A stretch of 37,722 nucleotides of DNA from the NCBI GenBank assembly GCA_016183175.1, contig JACPFC010000002.1, positions 1 to 37,722 on the forward strand. The letters are read 5' to 3'. Source of the DNA: Deltaproteobacteria bacterium. GTDB taxonomy: Bacteria > UBA10199 > SBBF01. Shown piece after piece: positions 11,456 through 24,313 of this stretch; within the stretch, counting starts at the first letter, position 1; each line of letters starts with the position of its first letter. A program made the position numbers and the translations under genes. Below the pieces are notes generated by a model. It saw only the letters and a program-made list of their open reading frames with translations, was not told the origin of the DNA and ran no database searches.

Positions 11456-12699
11456 AATCCGCCGGCCTTGCAATTTTTTGCCTGTTTGTCCTCATGGCGT
11501 CGTGCGGCAGAGATCTTTCGCTCCATGCGGATGACAGTGGGTGGGACAGTTCAGATGAGCCTGGAGACAGTTCGGACGATGGCGGCGACGGTTCAACCGG
11601 GACGTCGGACGAATCGGTTTCATCAACATTTTCCCCTGAATCTCTGGTTATCAACGAAATCTACTATGACGATGACGAGTCCGACACTGATGGAAATGTT
11701 TTTGTCGAACTGTATGGAACGCCGGGGGGCGATCTGTCGGGGTATCTGCTTCGTCTCGTCAACGGGGCGGATGGCCAAATAACGGATGAGATTGTGTTCC
11801 CCGCGGAGACGGCGGTTCCAGAGGATGGTTTTTTTGTCGTGGCCGACTCGAAGACCGGCAGTACGTCCGAGACCAATGTTGACAATGCCGATCTGATTGA
11901 CAATTTCGATCCGCAGAACGGACCCGACAGTATTCAACTCGTTGACCCTTCGGGAGACATTATGGATGTCGTCGGTTATGGCGAAGATCTGCCCCTATCC
12001 GATTTCGACGGCAACCCTCTTTATGAGGGGAGCCCGGCGACAACGGCCGGCGCGGGACAAAGTCTGGGCCGTATCGAGGGCGCCGATACCGGAAACAACG
12101 CCGTCGATTTTGTTGTCAATGAAACTCCGTCGCCGGGGAGCGGGGAGGTCAGTCAAACTCTTGCCACACCATCGGAAGAGTCAACGGACGAAGAATCAAC
12201 AGCCGATATTTCAGAAGTCATTGAATCGGGCGATGTCCATTTTACCGAGGTGGTCACCGATCCCCGGCAGGACTGGAACGACTCATCCGGCGGCGACGGT
12301 TTTTTGTTCAATTCCATGCCCGGCACTGGGACCGTCGGTTCGACGGATGAATGGATCGAAATCCAAAACGGCCGCGAGGAATCGGTCGATCTGACCGGCT
12401 GGCGGCTGGAGATGAACGATGGAACTGATGCGACTGAATTATTTTCATCGCCATCGGCCTCTCTCAACTTTTTCGCCGGGGGTGATGTCGATAATTTTCA
12501 GCCGGACGAATTTCTGGTGATCGGCAACCCCGCCGGCGACATGAAAAACACCATTACCCTGGAACTTTTCAACGATTCCGACGAAGAGATCGACTCCTTG
12601 ACGATTGACGATGCCAACGCCACCGGAATTTCGGATGAATCCTACCAATTGATGGATGACGGAAACTGGGGAATGGGCGAGGCGACGATCGGGTTTTGA
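11452..12699 (+). CDS. Lamin-tail-domain (LTD) lipoprotein
   Basis: The 415-residue protein has a lipoprotein signal (CLFVLMASC, Cys18), then an acidic Asp/Ser-rich linker (about 20-62) that would hold the domains off the membrane. A first LTD-like domain (about 66-210) shows LVINEIYYDDD, NVFVELYGTP, LSGYLLRLVN and DGFFVVADS. A second (about 230-415) shows VHFTEVVTDP, TDEWIEIQNG, VDLTGWRLEMNDG and DEFLVIGNPAG. The W-I-E-I-x-N and L-x-G-W-x-L motifs are the LTD hallmarks. Bacterial LTDs are known to accompany ComEC-type hydrolases and secreted nucleases, both encoded nearby. The ATG at 11452 overlaps the upstream TGA and follows GGAGGAGGG. Expression should be sigma54-dependent. Confidence 0.8.
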   Translation: MKSAGLAIFCLFVLMASCGRDLSLHADDSGWDSSDEPGDSSDDGGDGSTGTSDESVSSTFSPESLVINEIYYDDDESDTDGNVFVELYGTPGGDLSGYLLRLVNGADGQITDEIVFPAETAVPEDGFFVVADSKTGSTSETNVDNADLIDNFDPQNGPDSIQLVDPSGDIMDVVGYGEDLPLSDFDGNPLYEGSPATTAGAGQSLGRIEGADTGNNAVDFVVNETPSPGSGEVSQTLATPSEESTDEESTADISEVIESGDVHFTEVVTDPRQDWNDSSGGDGFLFNSMPGTGTVGSTDEWIEIQNGREESVDLTGWRLEMNDGTDATELFSSPSASLNFFAGGDVDNFQPDEFLVIGNPAGDMKNTITLELFNDSDEEIDSLTIDDANATGISDESYQLMDDGNWGMGEATIGF

Positions 12700-12704
12700 G
12701 CGGC

Positions 12705-12732
12705 TTGACTTCTCCCTTCCATGTGTTAGAAA
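12705..12732 (+). promoter_or_regulatory. Possible sigma70 promoter of the ser-pur cluster
   Basis: TTGACT (12705-12710), a 16-nt spacer and TAGAAA (12727-12732) lie in the 83-bp gap after the LTD gene. The -10 is only a 4/6 match. Confidence 0.4.
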
Positions 12733-12782
12733 TTCCGCGTTTTCTCTTTCTCATAACCACTCTTTAACACAAGGTAATCGTT

Positions 12783-13912
12783 ATGAAATACCGCCTCTAT
12801 GCCCCCGGTCCCACTCCCGTTCCCGAAGAGGTCTTGACCGAAATGGCCAAGCCAATCTTGCACCATCGCACCCCGGCGTTCGAAAAGGTGATTGCGGAGG
12901 TTCGCGAGGGGTTGAAATGGCTTTTTCAGACCAAGGAGGAAGTCATCATCTTTGCCGCCAGCGGTTCCGGCGCGATGGAGGCCTCCATCGTCAACACCTT
13001 TTCTATGGGAGACCGGGCGCTGGTGGTGGACGGCGGAAAATTCGGCGAGCGGTGGTGGAAGATCTGCAAAGCCTACGGCATCGCACACGATGTCATTAAA
13101 GTGGAGTGGGGTCATGCGGTGAATGCCGCGGAGATTGAAAAAAAATTGAAAGAAAAAGAATACCGCGCGGTGTTTATTCAGGCTTCAGAAACATCAACCG
13201 GTGTTATGCATCCCATCCAAGAAATCGCCCAGATCGTTAAAAAATTCGACAAAACCCTTCTGGTGGTTGATGGAATCACCGCCGTCGGTGTTTTTTCTCT
13301 GCCGATGGACGAATGGGGAATCGACGTTCTGGTTTCCGGATCCCAGAAGGCGCTCCAGCTTCCGCCGGGGCTTGCCTTTGCGGCGGTGAGTCAAAAGGCA
13401 TGGGCCTTTGTCGAAAAAAGCAATCTGCCGAAATTTTATTTCAGTTTCAAAACCGAAAAGAAAAATCTCGAGGCCAATACAACCGCCTGGACCCCGGCGG
13501 TTTCACTCATTCAGGGTCTGCGCGTTGTTCTGAAAAACATGCAAGCCGAAGGGTTGGAGAAAATATTTGCCCGTCACGACAAAATGGCGCGGATGGTTCG
13601 CGAAGCGGCAAAGGCGATAGGATTGAAATTATTTGCGCCGGAGGCACCGTCGAATGCCATTACCGCCATTTATGGCCCCGATGGGATGGATTCCGGCAAG
13701 GTTGTCAAATTTCTCCGCGATGATTTGAACATGACGATCGCGGGCGGTCAGGATGCGGCGAAGGGAAAAATTTTCCGCATCGGGCATCTCGGCTATTACG
13801 ACGAAATGGACATGATCACCGTCTGGTCCGGCATCGAAATGGCGTTGACCAAAATGGCGTACAAATTTGAAAAAGGGAAGGGCGTTGCCAAAGCCATGGA
13901 GGTATTTGCATC

Positions 13913-13916
<4 letters not shown>
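12783..13916 (+). CDS. Class V PLP aminotransferase, likely serine/phosphoserine branch
   Basis: The 377-residue enzyme belongs to the alanine-glyoxylate/serine-pyruvate group of class V (fold type I) aminotransferases. Visible are YAPGPTPVPEEVL and ILHHRTPAFEK at the N terminus, ASGSGAMEASIVN (PLP phosphate, about 59-71), ETSTGVMHPIQEI, VVDGITAVG (Asp contacting the pyridine N) and SGSQKALQLPPG, whose Lys forms the Schiff base. The stop overlaps the start of serA (ATGA), so it probably supplies the phosphohydroxypyruvate aminotransferase step in place of a classical SerC (inference from context). AAGG precedes the ATG. Cytoplasmic. Confidence 0.85.
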
Positions 13917-17558
<3,642 letters not shown>

Positions 17559-17619
17559 AAGGTGTATTAACTGTTGTAAGATACGAGGAATTTCCGTATA
17601 AAAGCAAGTATTCTGTGTA

Positions 17620-17677
17620 ATTCTGCGAGGCCTTGGTGTCTGAATGGCATGCGACACGTGGTGTTACGTCGCAGAAT
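17620..17677. promoter_or_regulatory. Inverted repeats in the MBL/alr divergent gap
   Basis: ATTCTGCGA (17620-17628) and TCGCAGAAT (17669-17677) are a perfect 9-bp inverted pair 40 bp apart. Inside lies GCGAC...GTCGC around CACGTG. The right arm is 15 bp before the alr ATG. They may be operator sites or a hairpin; no consensus promoter is clear. Confidence 0.35.
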
Positions 17678-17692
17678 AAAACATACAAAGTA

Positions 17693-18820
17693 ATGCCGAT
17701 CCAATATCGTCCCACAACCGCCGAAATCGACCTCAACGCCCTCCGTCATAATGCGCGGGAAATCCGGAAGCGAGTCCCCAAAGAACGATCCATTATGGCC
17801 ATCGTCAAGGCCAACGCCTATGGCCATGGGGCCCTTTTTTGCACCCGTGCACTCGAAGGATGCGGTATACACGACTTCGGCGTGGCGACGGTGGAAGAGG
17901 GGATCGAGCTTCGAGGCGGCGGCAGTCGCGCCAATATTTTTGTTTTGGGGGGGTTGCTGACCTCCTCCCCGGACGAATTTCTCCGGCATCGCCTGCGTCC
18001 CGTTCTCCATCAGCTGGATGAAGTGCGCCGGTTTGCCGTCTATCTGAAGGAAACCAACCGGGAATGTCAGGCCCATATCAAGCTTGATACCGGCATGGGT
18101 CGGCTCGGTATTTTTCCATCCGAAATTGAAATGCTTGTTTCTATTTTGAAAGCCAATCCCCTCCTGAAGGTGGAGGGTGTTCTCACGCATCTCGCCCGGG
18201 CGGACGAAACGGAGCCGGAGCCTTCCGAGAGACAGTTCACCATTTTTTGCGAACTCAAAAGAATTTTAAGTGAAAAAGGGGTTAACGCCCCGATCTTTCA
18301 CATCGCCAATTCAGCCGCGATTATCGACGAAAGATTAAACGGCTTCGAAATGGTCCGGCCGGGAATCATCCTCTATGGGGCCTATCCGCACGAACGACAC
18401 AGGACTAAAATCAATCTTAAGCCGGTCCTAATGCTCAAATCACGGGTGATCAGCCTGAAACGCTTCGGTCCCGGTTCTCCCATCAGCTACGGCGGCACTT
18501 TTGTCACGAAACGGGAGAGCCTCATTGCTACTTTGCCCATTGGATACGCCGATGGCTACCCGCGCCTGGTTTCAAATAAGGCTTCCGTTCTCGTCCGCGG
18601 CAAGAGGGCTCCCGTTGTCGGCCGGGTCTGCATGGATTTGACGATGGTCGATGTCACCGATGTCCCCGGCGCCACCCTCGGAGACGAAGCGGTGCTCATC
18701 GGTTTGCAGGGGGCCGAGCAGATCCGGGCCTGCGATTTGGCCCAATGGGCCGATACGATTTCTTACGAGATTTTTTGCGGCATCTCGTCGCGCGTGCCGA
18801 GGGTGTATTTGGGGATGTAA
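17693..18820 (+). CDS. alr: Alanine racemase
   Basis: The 375-residue PLP enzyme interconverts L- and D-alanine for peptidoglycan. The PLP lysine lies in AIVKANAYGHGA (about 35-46). HIKLDTGMGRLGI, HIANSAAII, MVRPGIILYGAYP and SPISYGGTF (the catalytic Tyr that acts as second base) follow in order, and CMDLTMVDVTDVP is near the C terminus. The ATG at 17693 places TTAEIDLNALRHN at the expected position; an in-frame upstream start would add 20 unconserved residues. The stop directly abuts the mlaE ATG (TAAATG), so alr leads the transport operon. Confidence 0.95.
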   Translation: MPIQYRPTTAEIDLNALRHNAREIRKRVPKERSIMAIVKANAYGHGALFCTRALEGCGIHDFGVATVEEGIELRGGGSRANIFVLGGLLTSSPDEFLRHRLRPVLHQLDEVRRFAVYLKETNRECQAHIKLDTGMGRLGIFPSEIEMLVSILKANPLLKVEGVLTHLARADETEPEPSERQFTIFCELKRILSEKGVNAPIFHIANSAAIIDERLNGFEMVRPGIILYGAYPHERHRTKINLKPVLMLKSRVISLKRFGPGSPISYGGTFVTKRESLIATLPIGYADGYPRLVSNKASVLVRGKRAPVVGRVCMDLTMVDVTDVPGATLGDEAVLIGLQGAEQIRACDLAQWADTISYEIFCGISSRVPRVYLGM

Positions 18821-19603
18821 ATGCCTTTTTTTATCAGACTCAATTCCATTGCCATCCATACTATCGAGGAACTGGGCGCCCTCTCCAAATTCGGCGCCAC
18901 TTTTTTCCGCTGGATCGGCCAAAAACCTTTTCGCTGGAAAAATCTGATCGACCAGATGAACGTCATCGGCGTCGATTCGACCCCTATTATCCTGCTCGTC
19001 AGCCTTTTTACCGGCGCCGTTTTCGCCCTTCAAACCGGCTACGCCTTTCGCCTCTTTAATGCCGAGACGCTGGTTGGCTCCACCGTCGGCCTTTCGCTCA
19101 CCCGCGAGATTGCGCCGGTCTTTGCGGCGCTGATGGTGACCGCCCGGGTCGGGTCGGCGATGGCGGCGGAACTGGGAACCATGCGGGTGACCGAGCAGAT
19201 CGATGCCCTCGAGTCGATGGCGGTCAATCCGTTTCACTATCTGGTCATTCCGCGGATTGTCGGCGCGACCGTCATGGTCCCGCTCCTTACCGGGCTTTTT
19301 AATTTTGTCGGCTTCATGGGGGCTTACATGGTGGGAGTCGGGCTTTTGGGGATCCCCGAGGGGCCTTTTGTCTCGCGGGCGGAATACTATGTGGACAACG
19401 AGGACCTCTTCGGCGGCCTCTTTAAGGCGGCGGTGTTTGGTTTTCTTCTGGCGTTGATCAGTTGTTATCAGGGCTACAAGGCCAAAGGAGGGGCGGCAGG
19501 GGTCGGCCGGGCCACAACAAGGGCGGTTGTTGTTTCATCGGTGACAATCCTGGTTGTCGATTATTTCCTGACCCAATGGATTTTGGAGCTGATTGAAAAA
19601 TGA
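18821..19603 (+). CDS. mlaE: MlaE-family ABC permease
   Basis: The 260-residue inner-membrane protein has the MlaE signature: LVSLFTGAVFALQTGYAF, GLSLTREIAPVFAALMVTAR, VGSAMAAELGTMRVTEQIDA (the coupling region that contacts the ATPase), MAVNPFHYLVIPRI and a C-terminal helix. About five or six membrane segments are evident. With MlaF and the MCE protein it forms the inner-membrane complex that moves phospholipids between the membranes of diderm bacteria. It lies between alr and mlaF, 10 nt before a tiny leader frame. Confidence 0.95.
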   Translation: MPFFIRLNSIAIHTIEELGALSKFGATFFRWIGQKPFRWKNLIDQMNVIGVDSTPIILLVSLFTGAVFALQTGYAFRLFNAETLVGSTVGLSLTREIAPVFAALMVTARVGSAMAAELGTMRVTEQIDALESMAVNPFHYLVIPRIVGATVMVPLLTGLFNFVGFMGAYMVGVGLLGIPEGPFVSRAEYYVDNEDLFGGLFKAAVFGFLLALISCYQGYKAKGGAAGVGRATTRAVVVSSVTILVVDYFLTQWILELIEK

Positions 19604-19613
19604 GGCAGGAAAC

Positions 19614-19631
19614 ATGAAGCAGGAAACATGA
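19614..19631 (+). other. Five-codon leader frame overlapping the mlaF start
   Basis: ATG AAG CAG GAA ACA TGA encodes MKQET, and its TGA overlaps the mlaF ATG as ATGA. The segment AGCAGGAAACATGA is a near-exact tandem copy of GGCAGGAAACATGA just before it, so both the ribosome site and the start codon are duplicated. It may be chance duplication or a coupling device. Confidence 0.4.
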
Positions 19632-20368
19632 TTGAACTCAAGAATATCCACAAATCATTCGGCGCCAACAAGGTCTTAAACGGCCTCAATCTGACGATTC
19701 CCGATGGAAAAATCACCGTTATTCTGGGGCGAAGCGGCGAGGGGAAAAGCGTCCTCTTGAAACACATCATCGGCCTGTTGCGCCCCGACAAGGGACATGT
19801 GGTTATTTATGGAACCGACCTTGCCCGGCTGGATGACTACGCGTTGAAGGAGTTCCGGAAAAAATTTGGGATGCTCTTTCAAAACGCCGCCCTGTTCGAC
19901 TCGCTGAATGTCTTCGACAACGTGGCCTTTCCGTTGAGAGAACATACCCAAATGACCGCCCACCAGGTGCACAACCGGGTGCACGAGGTCTTAAGCCTGG
20001 TCGGCCTCAAAAACATCGATGACAAAATGCCCTCCGAGCTTTCCGGCGGGATGAGAAAGAGGGTGGGGCTTGCCCGCGCCATCGCGCTTCTTCCGCAAAT
20101 TCTCCTCTACGACGAGCCGACCACCGGCCTGGACCCTATCATGACCGACGCCATCGATCAGCTGATCATCAACACGCAAAAGCAGTTGGGGATCACCTCG
20201 GTGGTCATCAGCCACGACATCGAGGCGAGCTTCCGGATCGCCGACAAAATCGCTATGATCCACGAAGGGGTTATTCTGGTTGAAGGAACAAAGGAGGCGT
20301 TCGAGAAATCGAAACATCCTTTCGTGAAACAATTTCTTGAAGGAAAAGCGACGGGGGAGGAGATGTAG
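19628..20368 (+). CDS. mlaF: MlaF-family ABC ATPase
   Basis: The 246-residue ATPase has Walker A GRSGEGKSVLLKHIIGL (about 38-54), the Q-loop MLFQNAALFDSL typical of MlaF, the signature ELSGGMRKRVGLARAIA, Walker B ILLYDEPTTGLDPI and the switch His in VISHD. It energises lipid transport by the MlaE permease. AGGAAAC precedes the ATG in two tandem copies. After the stop, 51 nt separate it from the MCE-domain gene, still on the same transcript. Confidence 0.95.
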   Translation: MIELKNIHKSFGANKVLNGLNLTIPDGKITVILGRSGEGKSVLLKHIIGLLRPDKGHVVIYGTDLARLDDYALKEFRKKFGMLFQNAALFDSLNVFDNVAFPLREHTQMTAHQVHNRVHEVLSLVGLKNIDDKMPSELSGGMRKRVGLARAIALLPQILLYDEPTTGLDPIMTDAIDQLIINTQKQLGITSVVISHDIEASFRIADKIAMIHEGVILVEGTKEAFEKSKHPFVKQFLEGKATGEEM

Positions 20369-20419
20369 GGGATTAAGTTTGTTGTCATTGATGTCAAAAT
20401 TCGGTAAGGGACAAACTCC

Positions 20420-21781
20420 ATGTCTTTTGAACTGACCCCCCAACGAAAAGCCGGTTTATTCGCCCTGATCGTTATTTTTATTCTCGGCTACATCACCATC
20501 CGGTTGAGCAAAACCTCGCTTTTCCCAGGCGGGTCGTACATCATTTACGCGGTTGTCGACGAGGCGACCGGCCTCACCAAAAAAACGCCGGTCCAGATCG
20601 CGGGGGTGCCGGTCGGTTTTTTGAACGATGTCGAACTGCTGAATGGAAACAAGGCACAGCTTTCTCTTGCCATCCAGCGGGGGGTGAGGGTGTCCAAAGA
20701 TGTGGAGGTGCGCATCCGCACCATCGGGTTTTTGGGGGATACATACATCGATCTCTACCAGCCGGGGGAAATCAGGGAGACTTTGAAGTCGAAGGATACT
20801 GTCGGTAAGGTGAGCTTTCAGGGGGATATCAGTTCGCTGACCGGCCAGCTATCCGACATTGCCGCCGATGTGAAGGCGATCACCGCCACGATGAGAACAC
20901 TCATGGCCGGCGAAGATTCGTCATTTGCCCGAAGCCTTCAAAATATCGAAAAGATCACCGATTCATTGAGCCGCCTGTCCACCCAAAACGAAGGAAACTT
21001 GAACGCCATCATCGCCAACATGAAGGCGGTTTCGGAAAATTTGAACGCCCTCGTGGCGCGCAATATGGGAAACGTGGACGCAACCCTCGACAACATCCAT
21101 GTCGCCACGGATAAAATCAACCGGGGGGAGGGGACCATCGGCAGACTCATCCACGACGACGAAACGGTCGAAAAGTTGAACGAGTCGCTCGACAATCTGA
21201 ACGGCCTTTTGGGGGGGGCCAACAAATTAAGCGTGGACGTCGGATACCATACCGAGTATCTGGGTGAAACCCAGGATTTCAAGCATTACGTCTCGCTGGC
21301 GTTGAAACCCAAGCCGGACAAATATTTCCTGCTTGAATTTGTGGACGACCCGGCGCCCGATTCGACACGGACGATCAAAGAGTCCACCATCACCTCCGGC
21401 GGCGTGACGACAACGGTCACCGAGGAGGTCAACAAGACCGAGTTCGACAAATTCCGTTTTTCCGCCCAGCTGGCGAAAAAATATTACGGCTTTACCTTCC
21501 GCGGCGGGTTGATCGAATCGAGCGGCGGCGTCGGCGTCGACTACGACTACGGGCCGGTGGGGGTCAAACTCGAAGCTTTCGATTTCGAGACAAAGCGGGG
21601 AGAACGGCCCCATTTGAAGGGGATGGGGACGGTCAATCTCACAAAAAGTTTTTACCTGCTTGGTGGGCTGGATGATTTTATCAGCAAAGAGCAGGACCCC
21701 GACTGGTTTTTCGGGGCGGGGGTGAGCATGACGGATGATGATCTGAAGTCGCTCATCGGATTGTTTAGCGCCAAACCATAA
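20420..21781 (+). CDS. MlaD-like MCE-domain protein with long C-terminal extension
   Basis: Residues about 9-30 are a membrane anchor (GLFALIVIFILGYITIRL). The MCE domain spans about 35-120 (YIIYAVVDEATGLTKKTPVQ, IAGVPVGFLNDVEL, RIRTIGFLGDTYIDLYQPG). A long helical stretch follows (about 140-275, repeats of N-x-x-A and L-x-x-L) and then a beta-rich region (about 275-453: HYVSLALKPKPDKYFLLEF, KKYYGFTFRGGLIESSGGVG, DWFFGAGVSM). At 453 residues it is far longer than E. coli MlaD (about 183). The alternating strands at the end look like an outer-membrane or barrel-like domain, which would let one protein bridge the periplasm; that is inference. Confidence 0.85.
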   Translation: MSFELTPQRKAGLFALIVIFILGYITIRLSKTSLFPGGSYIIYAVVDEATGLTKKTPVQIAGVPVGFLNDVELLNGNKAQLSLAIQRGVRVSKDVEVRIRTIGFLGDTYIDLYQPGEIRETLKSKDTVGKVSFQGDISSLTGQLSDIAADVKAITATMRTLMAGEDSSFARSLQNIEKITDSLSRLSTQNEGNLNAIIANMKAVSENLNALVARNMGNVDATLDNIHVATDKINRGEGTIGRLIHDDETVEKLNESLDNLNGLLGGANKLSVDVGYHTEYLGETQDFKHYVSLALKPKPDKYFLLEFVDDPAPDSTRTIKESTITSGGVTTTVTEEVNKTEFDKFRFSAQLAKKYYGFTFRGGLIESSGGVGVDYDYGPVGVKLEAFDFETKRGERPHLKGMGTVNLTKSFYLLGGLDDFISKEQDPDWFFGAGVSMTDDDLKSLIGLFSAKP

Positions 21782-21793
21782 TATGTCCAAAAT

Positions 21794-23353
21794 ATGTCCA
21801 AAATCCAGCGCGCCATTGTCAGCGTGACCGACAAAACAGGCCTGGTCGAATTCTGCAAAACTCTTTCAGCCTTCGGGATTGAAATCCTCTCCACCGGAGG
21901 GACAGCCAAACTTTTGCGGGAACATGGAATCAAAACGACGGATGTCGCCGCCTACACCGGCTCGCCGGAGGTGATGGACGGGCGGCTCAAGACCATTCAT
22001 CCCAAGATCGAAGGAGGAATCTTAAGCATCCGTAGCAACCCCAAACATCAAAGCGAGATGGAGGCGCTGGGGATTCTTCCCATCGATCTGGTGGTGGTCA
22101 ATCTCTATGCCTTTGAAAAGACGGCCGCCAAAGAGGGATGCACCCTCGATGAGGCGGTGGAAAACATCGATATCGGCGGGCCCACCATGCTTCGCGCCGC
22201 CGCAAAAAATCACCGGGATGTCACGGTCGTGGTCGATCCGGAAGATTACCCGCGACTTGCGGAGGAGTTGAAGACCGGTCGCGGGGTTATCAGTGAAAAG
22301 ACAAATTTTGAGTTGGCGGTCAAGGTTTTCCAGACCATGGCCCGCTACGATGGGGCGGTCAGCAATTATTTAAGCCGAAGGCTTAATGCCGAGGCCGGGG
22401 ATGTTTTTCCACAGAATTTAAGCCTGCAGTTTGAAAGGCTCCAGGGGCTCCGTTATGGCGAAAACCCGCATCAGAAGGCGGCCTATTACCGCGAACTCCC
22501 GCCCCGGGACGGGGTGATATCCCGCGCGCGGCAACTGCACGGGAAAGAGCTTTCGTTCAACAACATCATCGATCTTGAGGCGGCGCTGGAGTGTGTGCGT
22601 GAATTTGAAGATCCCGCCTGCGTGATCGTCAAACACACGAATCCCTGCGGCGTTGCCGTGGGGAAGGACCTTCGCGATGCGTTTGTCCGGGCCAGGGAAT
22701 GCGACCCGGCATCCAGTTTTGGGGGAATTATCGGGATGAACCGCCGGATCGACGCCAAAGCGGCGCAATCGATCTCCGAGACATTCTTTGAGTGTGTGAT
22801 CGCCCCCGGTTTTGAGGAGGATGCCTTTAAACTGCTGGAGGCGAAAAAAAACATTCGTTTGATGGTTCTCGATACCTTTGGGAACGGGAGGGGAGCCGAG
22901 TTTGACTATAAGCGGGTGGGAGGGGGTCTTCTGGTGCAGGAAAAAGATCGCGGCAGTGCCGATCTGAAAAAGTGTTCGGTTCCGACGAAAAGAAAACCGA
23001 CCGGCGAGGAATACGTTGAGCTCGATTTTGCCTGGAAGGTGGTGAAGCATGTGAAGTCCAACGCCATTGTTTTTACAAGGGGGGGGCAGACTCTGGGAAT
23101 CGGTGCCGGGCAGATGAGCCGGGTCGATTCGGTGAAAATTGCCGTGATGAAGGCAAACAAATCGCTCAAAGGATCGGTCCTGGCCTCAGACGCTTTTTTT
23201 CCGTTCCGCGACGGCATTGACGAGGCGGCAAAGAATAAGATCACGGCTATCCTCCAGCCGGGCGGTTCGGTCCGCGATGATGAGGTTGTCAAGGCGGCGG
23301 ATGAGCATGGCCTCGCCATGGTCTTTACCGGGATGCGGCATTTCAAACATTAA
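21794..23353 (+). CDS. purH: Bifunctional AICAR formyltransferase/IMP cyclohydrolase
   Basis: The 519-residue enzyme performs the last two steps of IMP synthesis. The N-terminal cyclohydrolase (1-190) has IVSVTDKTGLVEFC, STGGTAKLLREHG, EVMDGRLKTIHPKIEGG and NLYAFEKT. The formyltransferase part has GLRYGENPHQKAAYY, CVIVKHTNPCGVAV (the catalytic Lys-His-x-Asn-Pro motif), SFGGIIGMNR, SDAFFPFRDGIDEAA and QPGGSVRDDEV. The start region is duplicated: an out-of-frame ATG 11 nt earlier carries the same ATATGTCCAAA. GST follows after one nucleotide. Confidence 0.96.
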   Translation: MSKIQRAIVSVTDKTGLVEFCKTLSAFGIEILSTGGTAKLLREHGIKTTDVAAYTGSPEVMDGRLKTIHPKIEGGILSIRSNPKHQSEMEALGILPIDLVVVNLYAFEKTAAKEGCTLDEAVENIDIGGPTMLRAAAKNHRDVTVVVDPEDYPRLAEELKTGRGVISEKTNFELAVKVFQTMARYDGAVSNYLSRRLNAEAGDVFPQNLSLQFERLQGLRYGENPHQKAAYYRELPPRDGVISRARQLHGKELSFNNIIDLEAALECVREFEDPACVIVKHTNPCGVAVGKDLRDAFVRARECDPASSFGGIIGMNRRIDAKAAQSISETFFECVIAPGFEEDAFKLLEAKKNIRLMVLDTFGNGRGAEFDYKRVGGGLLVQEKDRGSADLKKCSVPTKRKPTGEEYVELDFAWKVVKHVKSNAIVFTRGGQTLGIGAGQMSRVDSVKIAVMKANKSLKGSVLASDAFFPFRDGIDEAAKNKITAILQPGGSVRDDEVVKAADEHGLAMVFTGMRHFKH

Positions 23354-23354
23354 T

Positions 23355-23960
23355 ATGTCCAAAATTATCCTCTACGATAATCTCCTTTCCCAAAACAGCT
23401 ACAAGGTTAAACTGGCCTTGTCCCAGTTGCAGGTCGATCACGAAGTCAGGCAGGTGGATCTTAAAGGGGGAGAGCAGAAGAAGGAGTGGTTTCTCAAGCT
23501 CAACCCGAACGGACAGGTGCCCACGCTGGTCGACGGCGATTACGCGATTTGGGAATCGAATTCAATTCTTCTTTATCTGGGCCGAAAGTTCGCGCCGAAC
23601 AATCTCATTCCGCAGGATCTGCAGACATTGGGAAAAATGCTTGAATGGATGATGTTTGAGGCCTGCAAGCTTTCCCGATACATTGGCGCCGCGCGATTTT
23701 TGACCCGGTTTATGCCGAAAGAAAAGGTTAATCAGGACGAACTGTCGCGGACGCGAAAATCGGCGGGTGGAAATTTGGCCGTTCTCAACGGCCATCTCGC
23801 CAAAAACGACTATCTGGCCGGTTCATACACTCTTGCCGATATTGCCTGCTACGGGCAGATTTGTGTCGCCCAAGAGGGGGCACTTGACCTGTCGGCGTAT
23901 CCCGCGATCGTCAACTGGATGAAGCGAGTGGAATCCACTCCGAATTTTATCAAGATTTAG
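23355..23960 (+). CDS. Glutathione S-transferase family protein
   Basis: The 201-residue protein has a thioredoxin-like N-terminal domain ([40 protein letters not shown] with the cis-Pro and the ES motif that binds glutathione) and an all-helical C-terminal domain (about 90-201) ending [10 protein letters not shown], a typical GST N-capping region. The substrate cannot be told. I use the ATG one base after the purH stop; it repeats the ATGTCCAAAAT seen at the start of purH. It overlaps the convergent zinc-ribbon gene by 11 nt. Confidence 0.88.
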   Translation: MSKIILYDNLLSQNSYKVKLALSQLQVDHEVRQVDLKGGEQKKEWFLKLNPNGQVPTLVDGDYAIWESNSILLYLGRKFAPNNLIPQDLQTLGKMLEWMMFEACKLSRYIGAARFLTRFMPKEKVNQDELSRTRKSAGGNLAVLNGHLAKNDYLAGSYTLADIACYGQICVAQEGALDLSAYPAIVNWMKRVESTPNFIKI

Positions 23961-24279
23961 CGGCGGCAGAAGCCGCAGATCCGGAACCGCCGGACGGCTT
24001 CGCGGCTGTTTCGCCGGATGGCTTTAAGGATGTTTTTTCTGAGGCGGCCGGCTTTTTTTCCTCTTTCTTTTCTTCCTTCTTCTCTTCTTTTTTGGCCGGT
24101 TTGGGGGCATAGTCGGTTTTATACCACCCGGTTCCTTTTAGCGCGAACGAAGTGGCCGACATCAACTTTTCCAACTTTCCCCCGCACTCAGGGCATTTCT
24201 TTTTGGGGGTCTCGGAGATCTTCTGCACGATTTCCAGATTTTTTCCGCATGACTTGCAATGGTATTCGTAGATAGGCAT
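23950..24279 (-). CDS. FmdB-type zinc-ribbon protein
   Basis: The 109-residue protein has the FmdB-like zinc ribbon at its N terminus: [20 protein letters not shown] with C8 and C11, and [14 protein letters not shown] with C29 and C32. Residues 45-60 hold the [13 protein letters not shown] motif shared by this family. The rest is a low-complexity tail of KKEE repeats and Ala/Ser/Gly. The family is thought to act as regulators, but its role is undefined. The ATG at 24279 starts exactly at the conserved MPIYEY. Confidence 0.92.
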   Translation of the reverse strand: MPIYEYHCKSCGKNLEIVQKISETPKKKCPECGGKLEKLMSATSFALKGTGWYKTDYAPKPAKKEEKKEEKKEEKKPAASEKTSLKPSGETAAKPSGGSGSAASAAAKS

Positions 24280-24313
24280 GGCAATTATTTTTATAATTTC
24301 AGTTTGCGGTACG

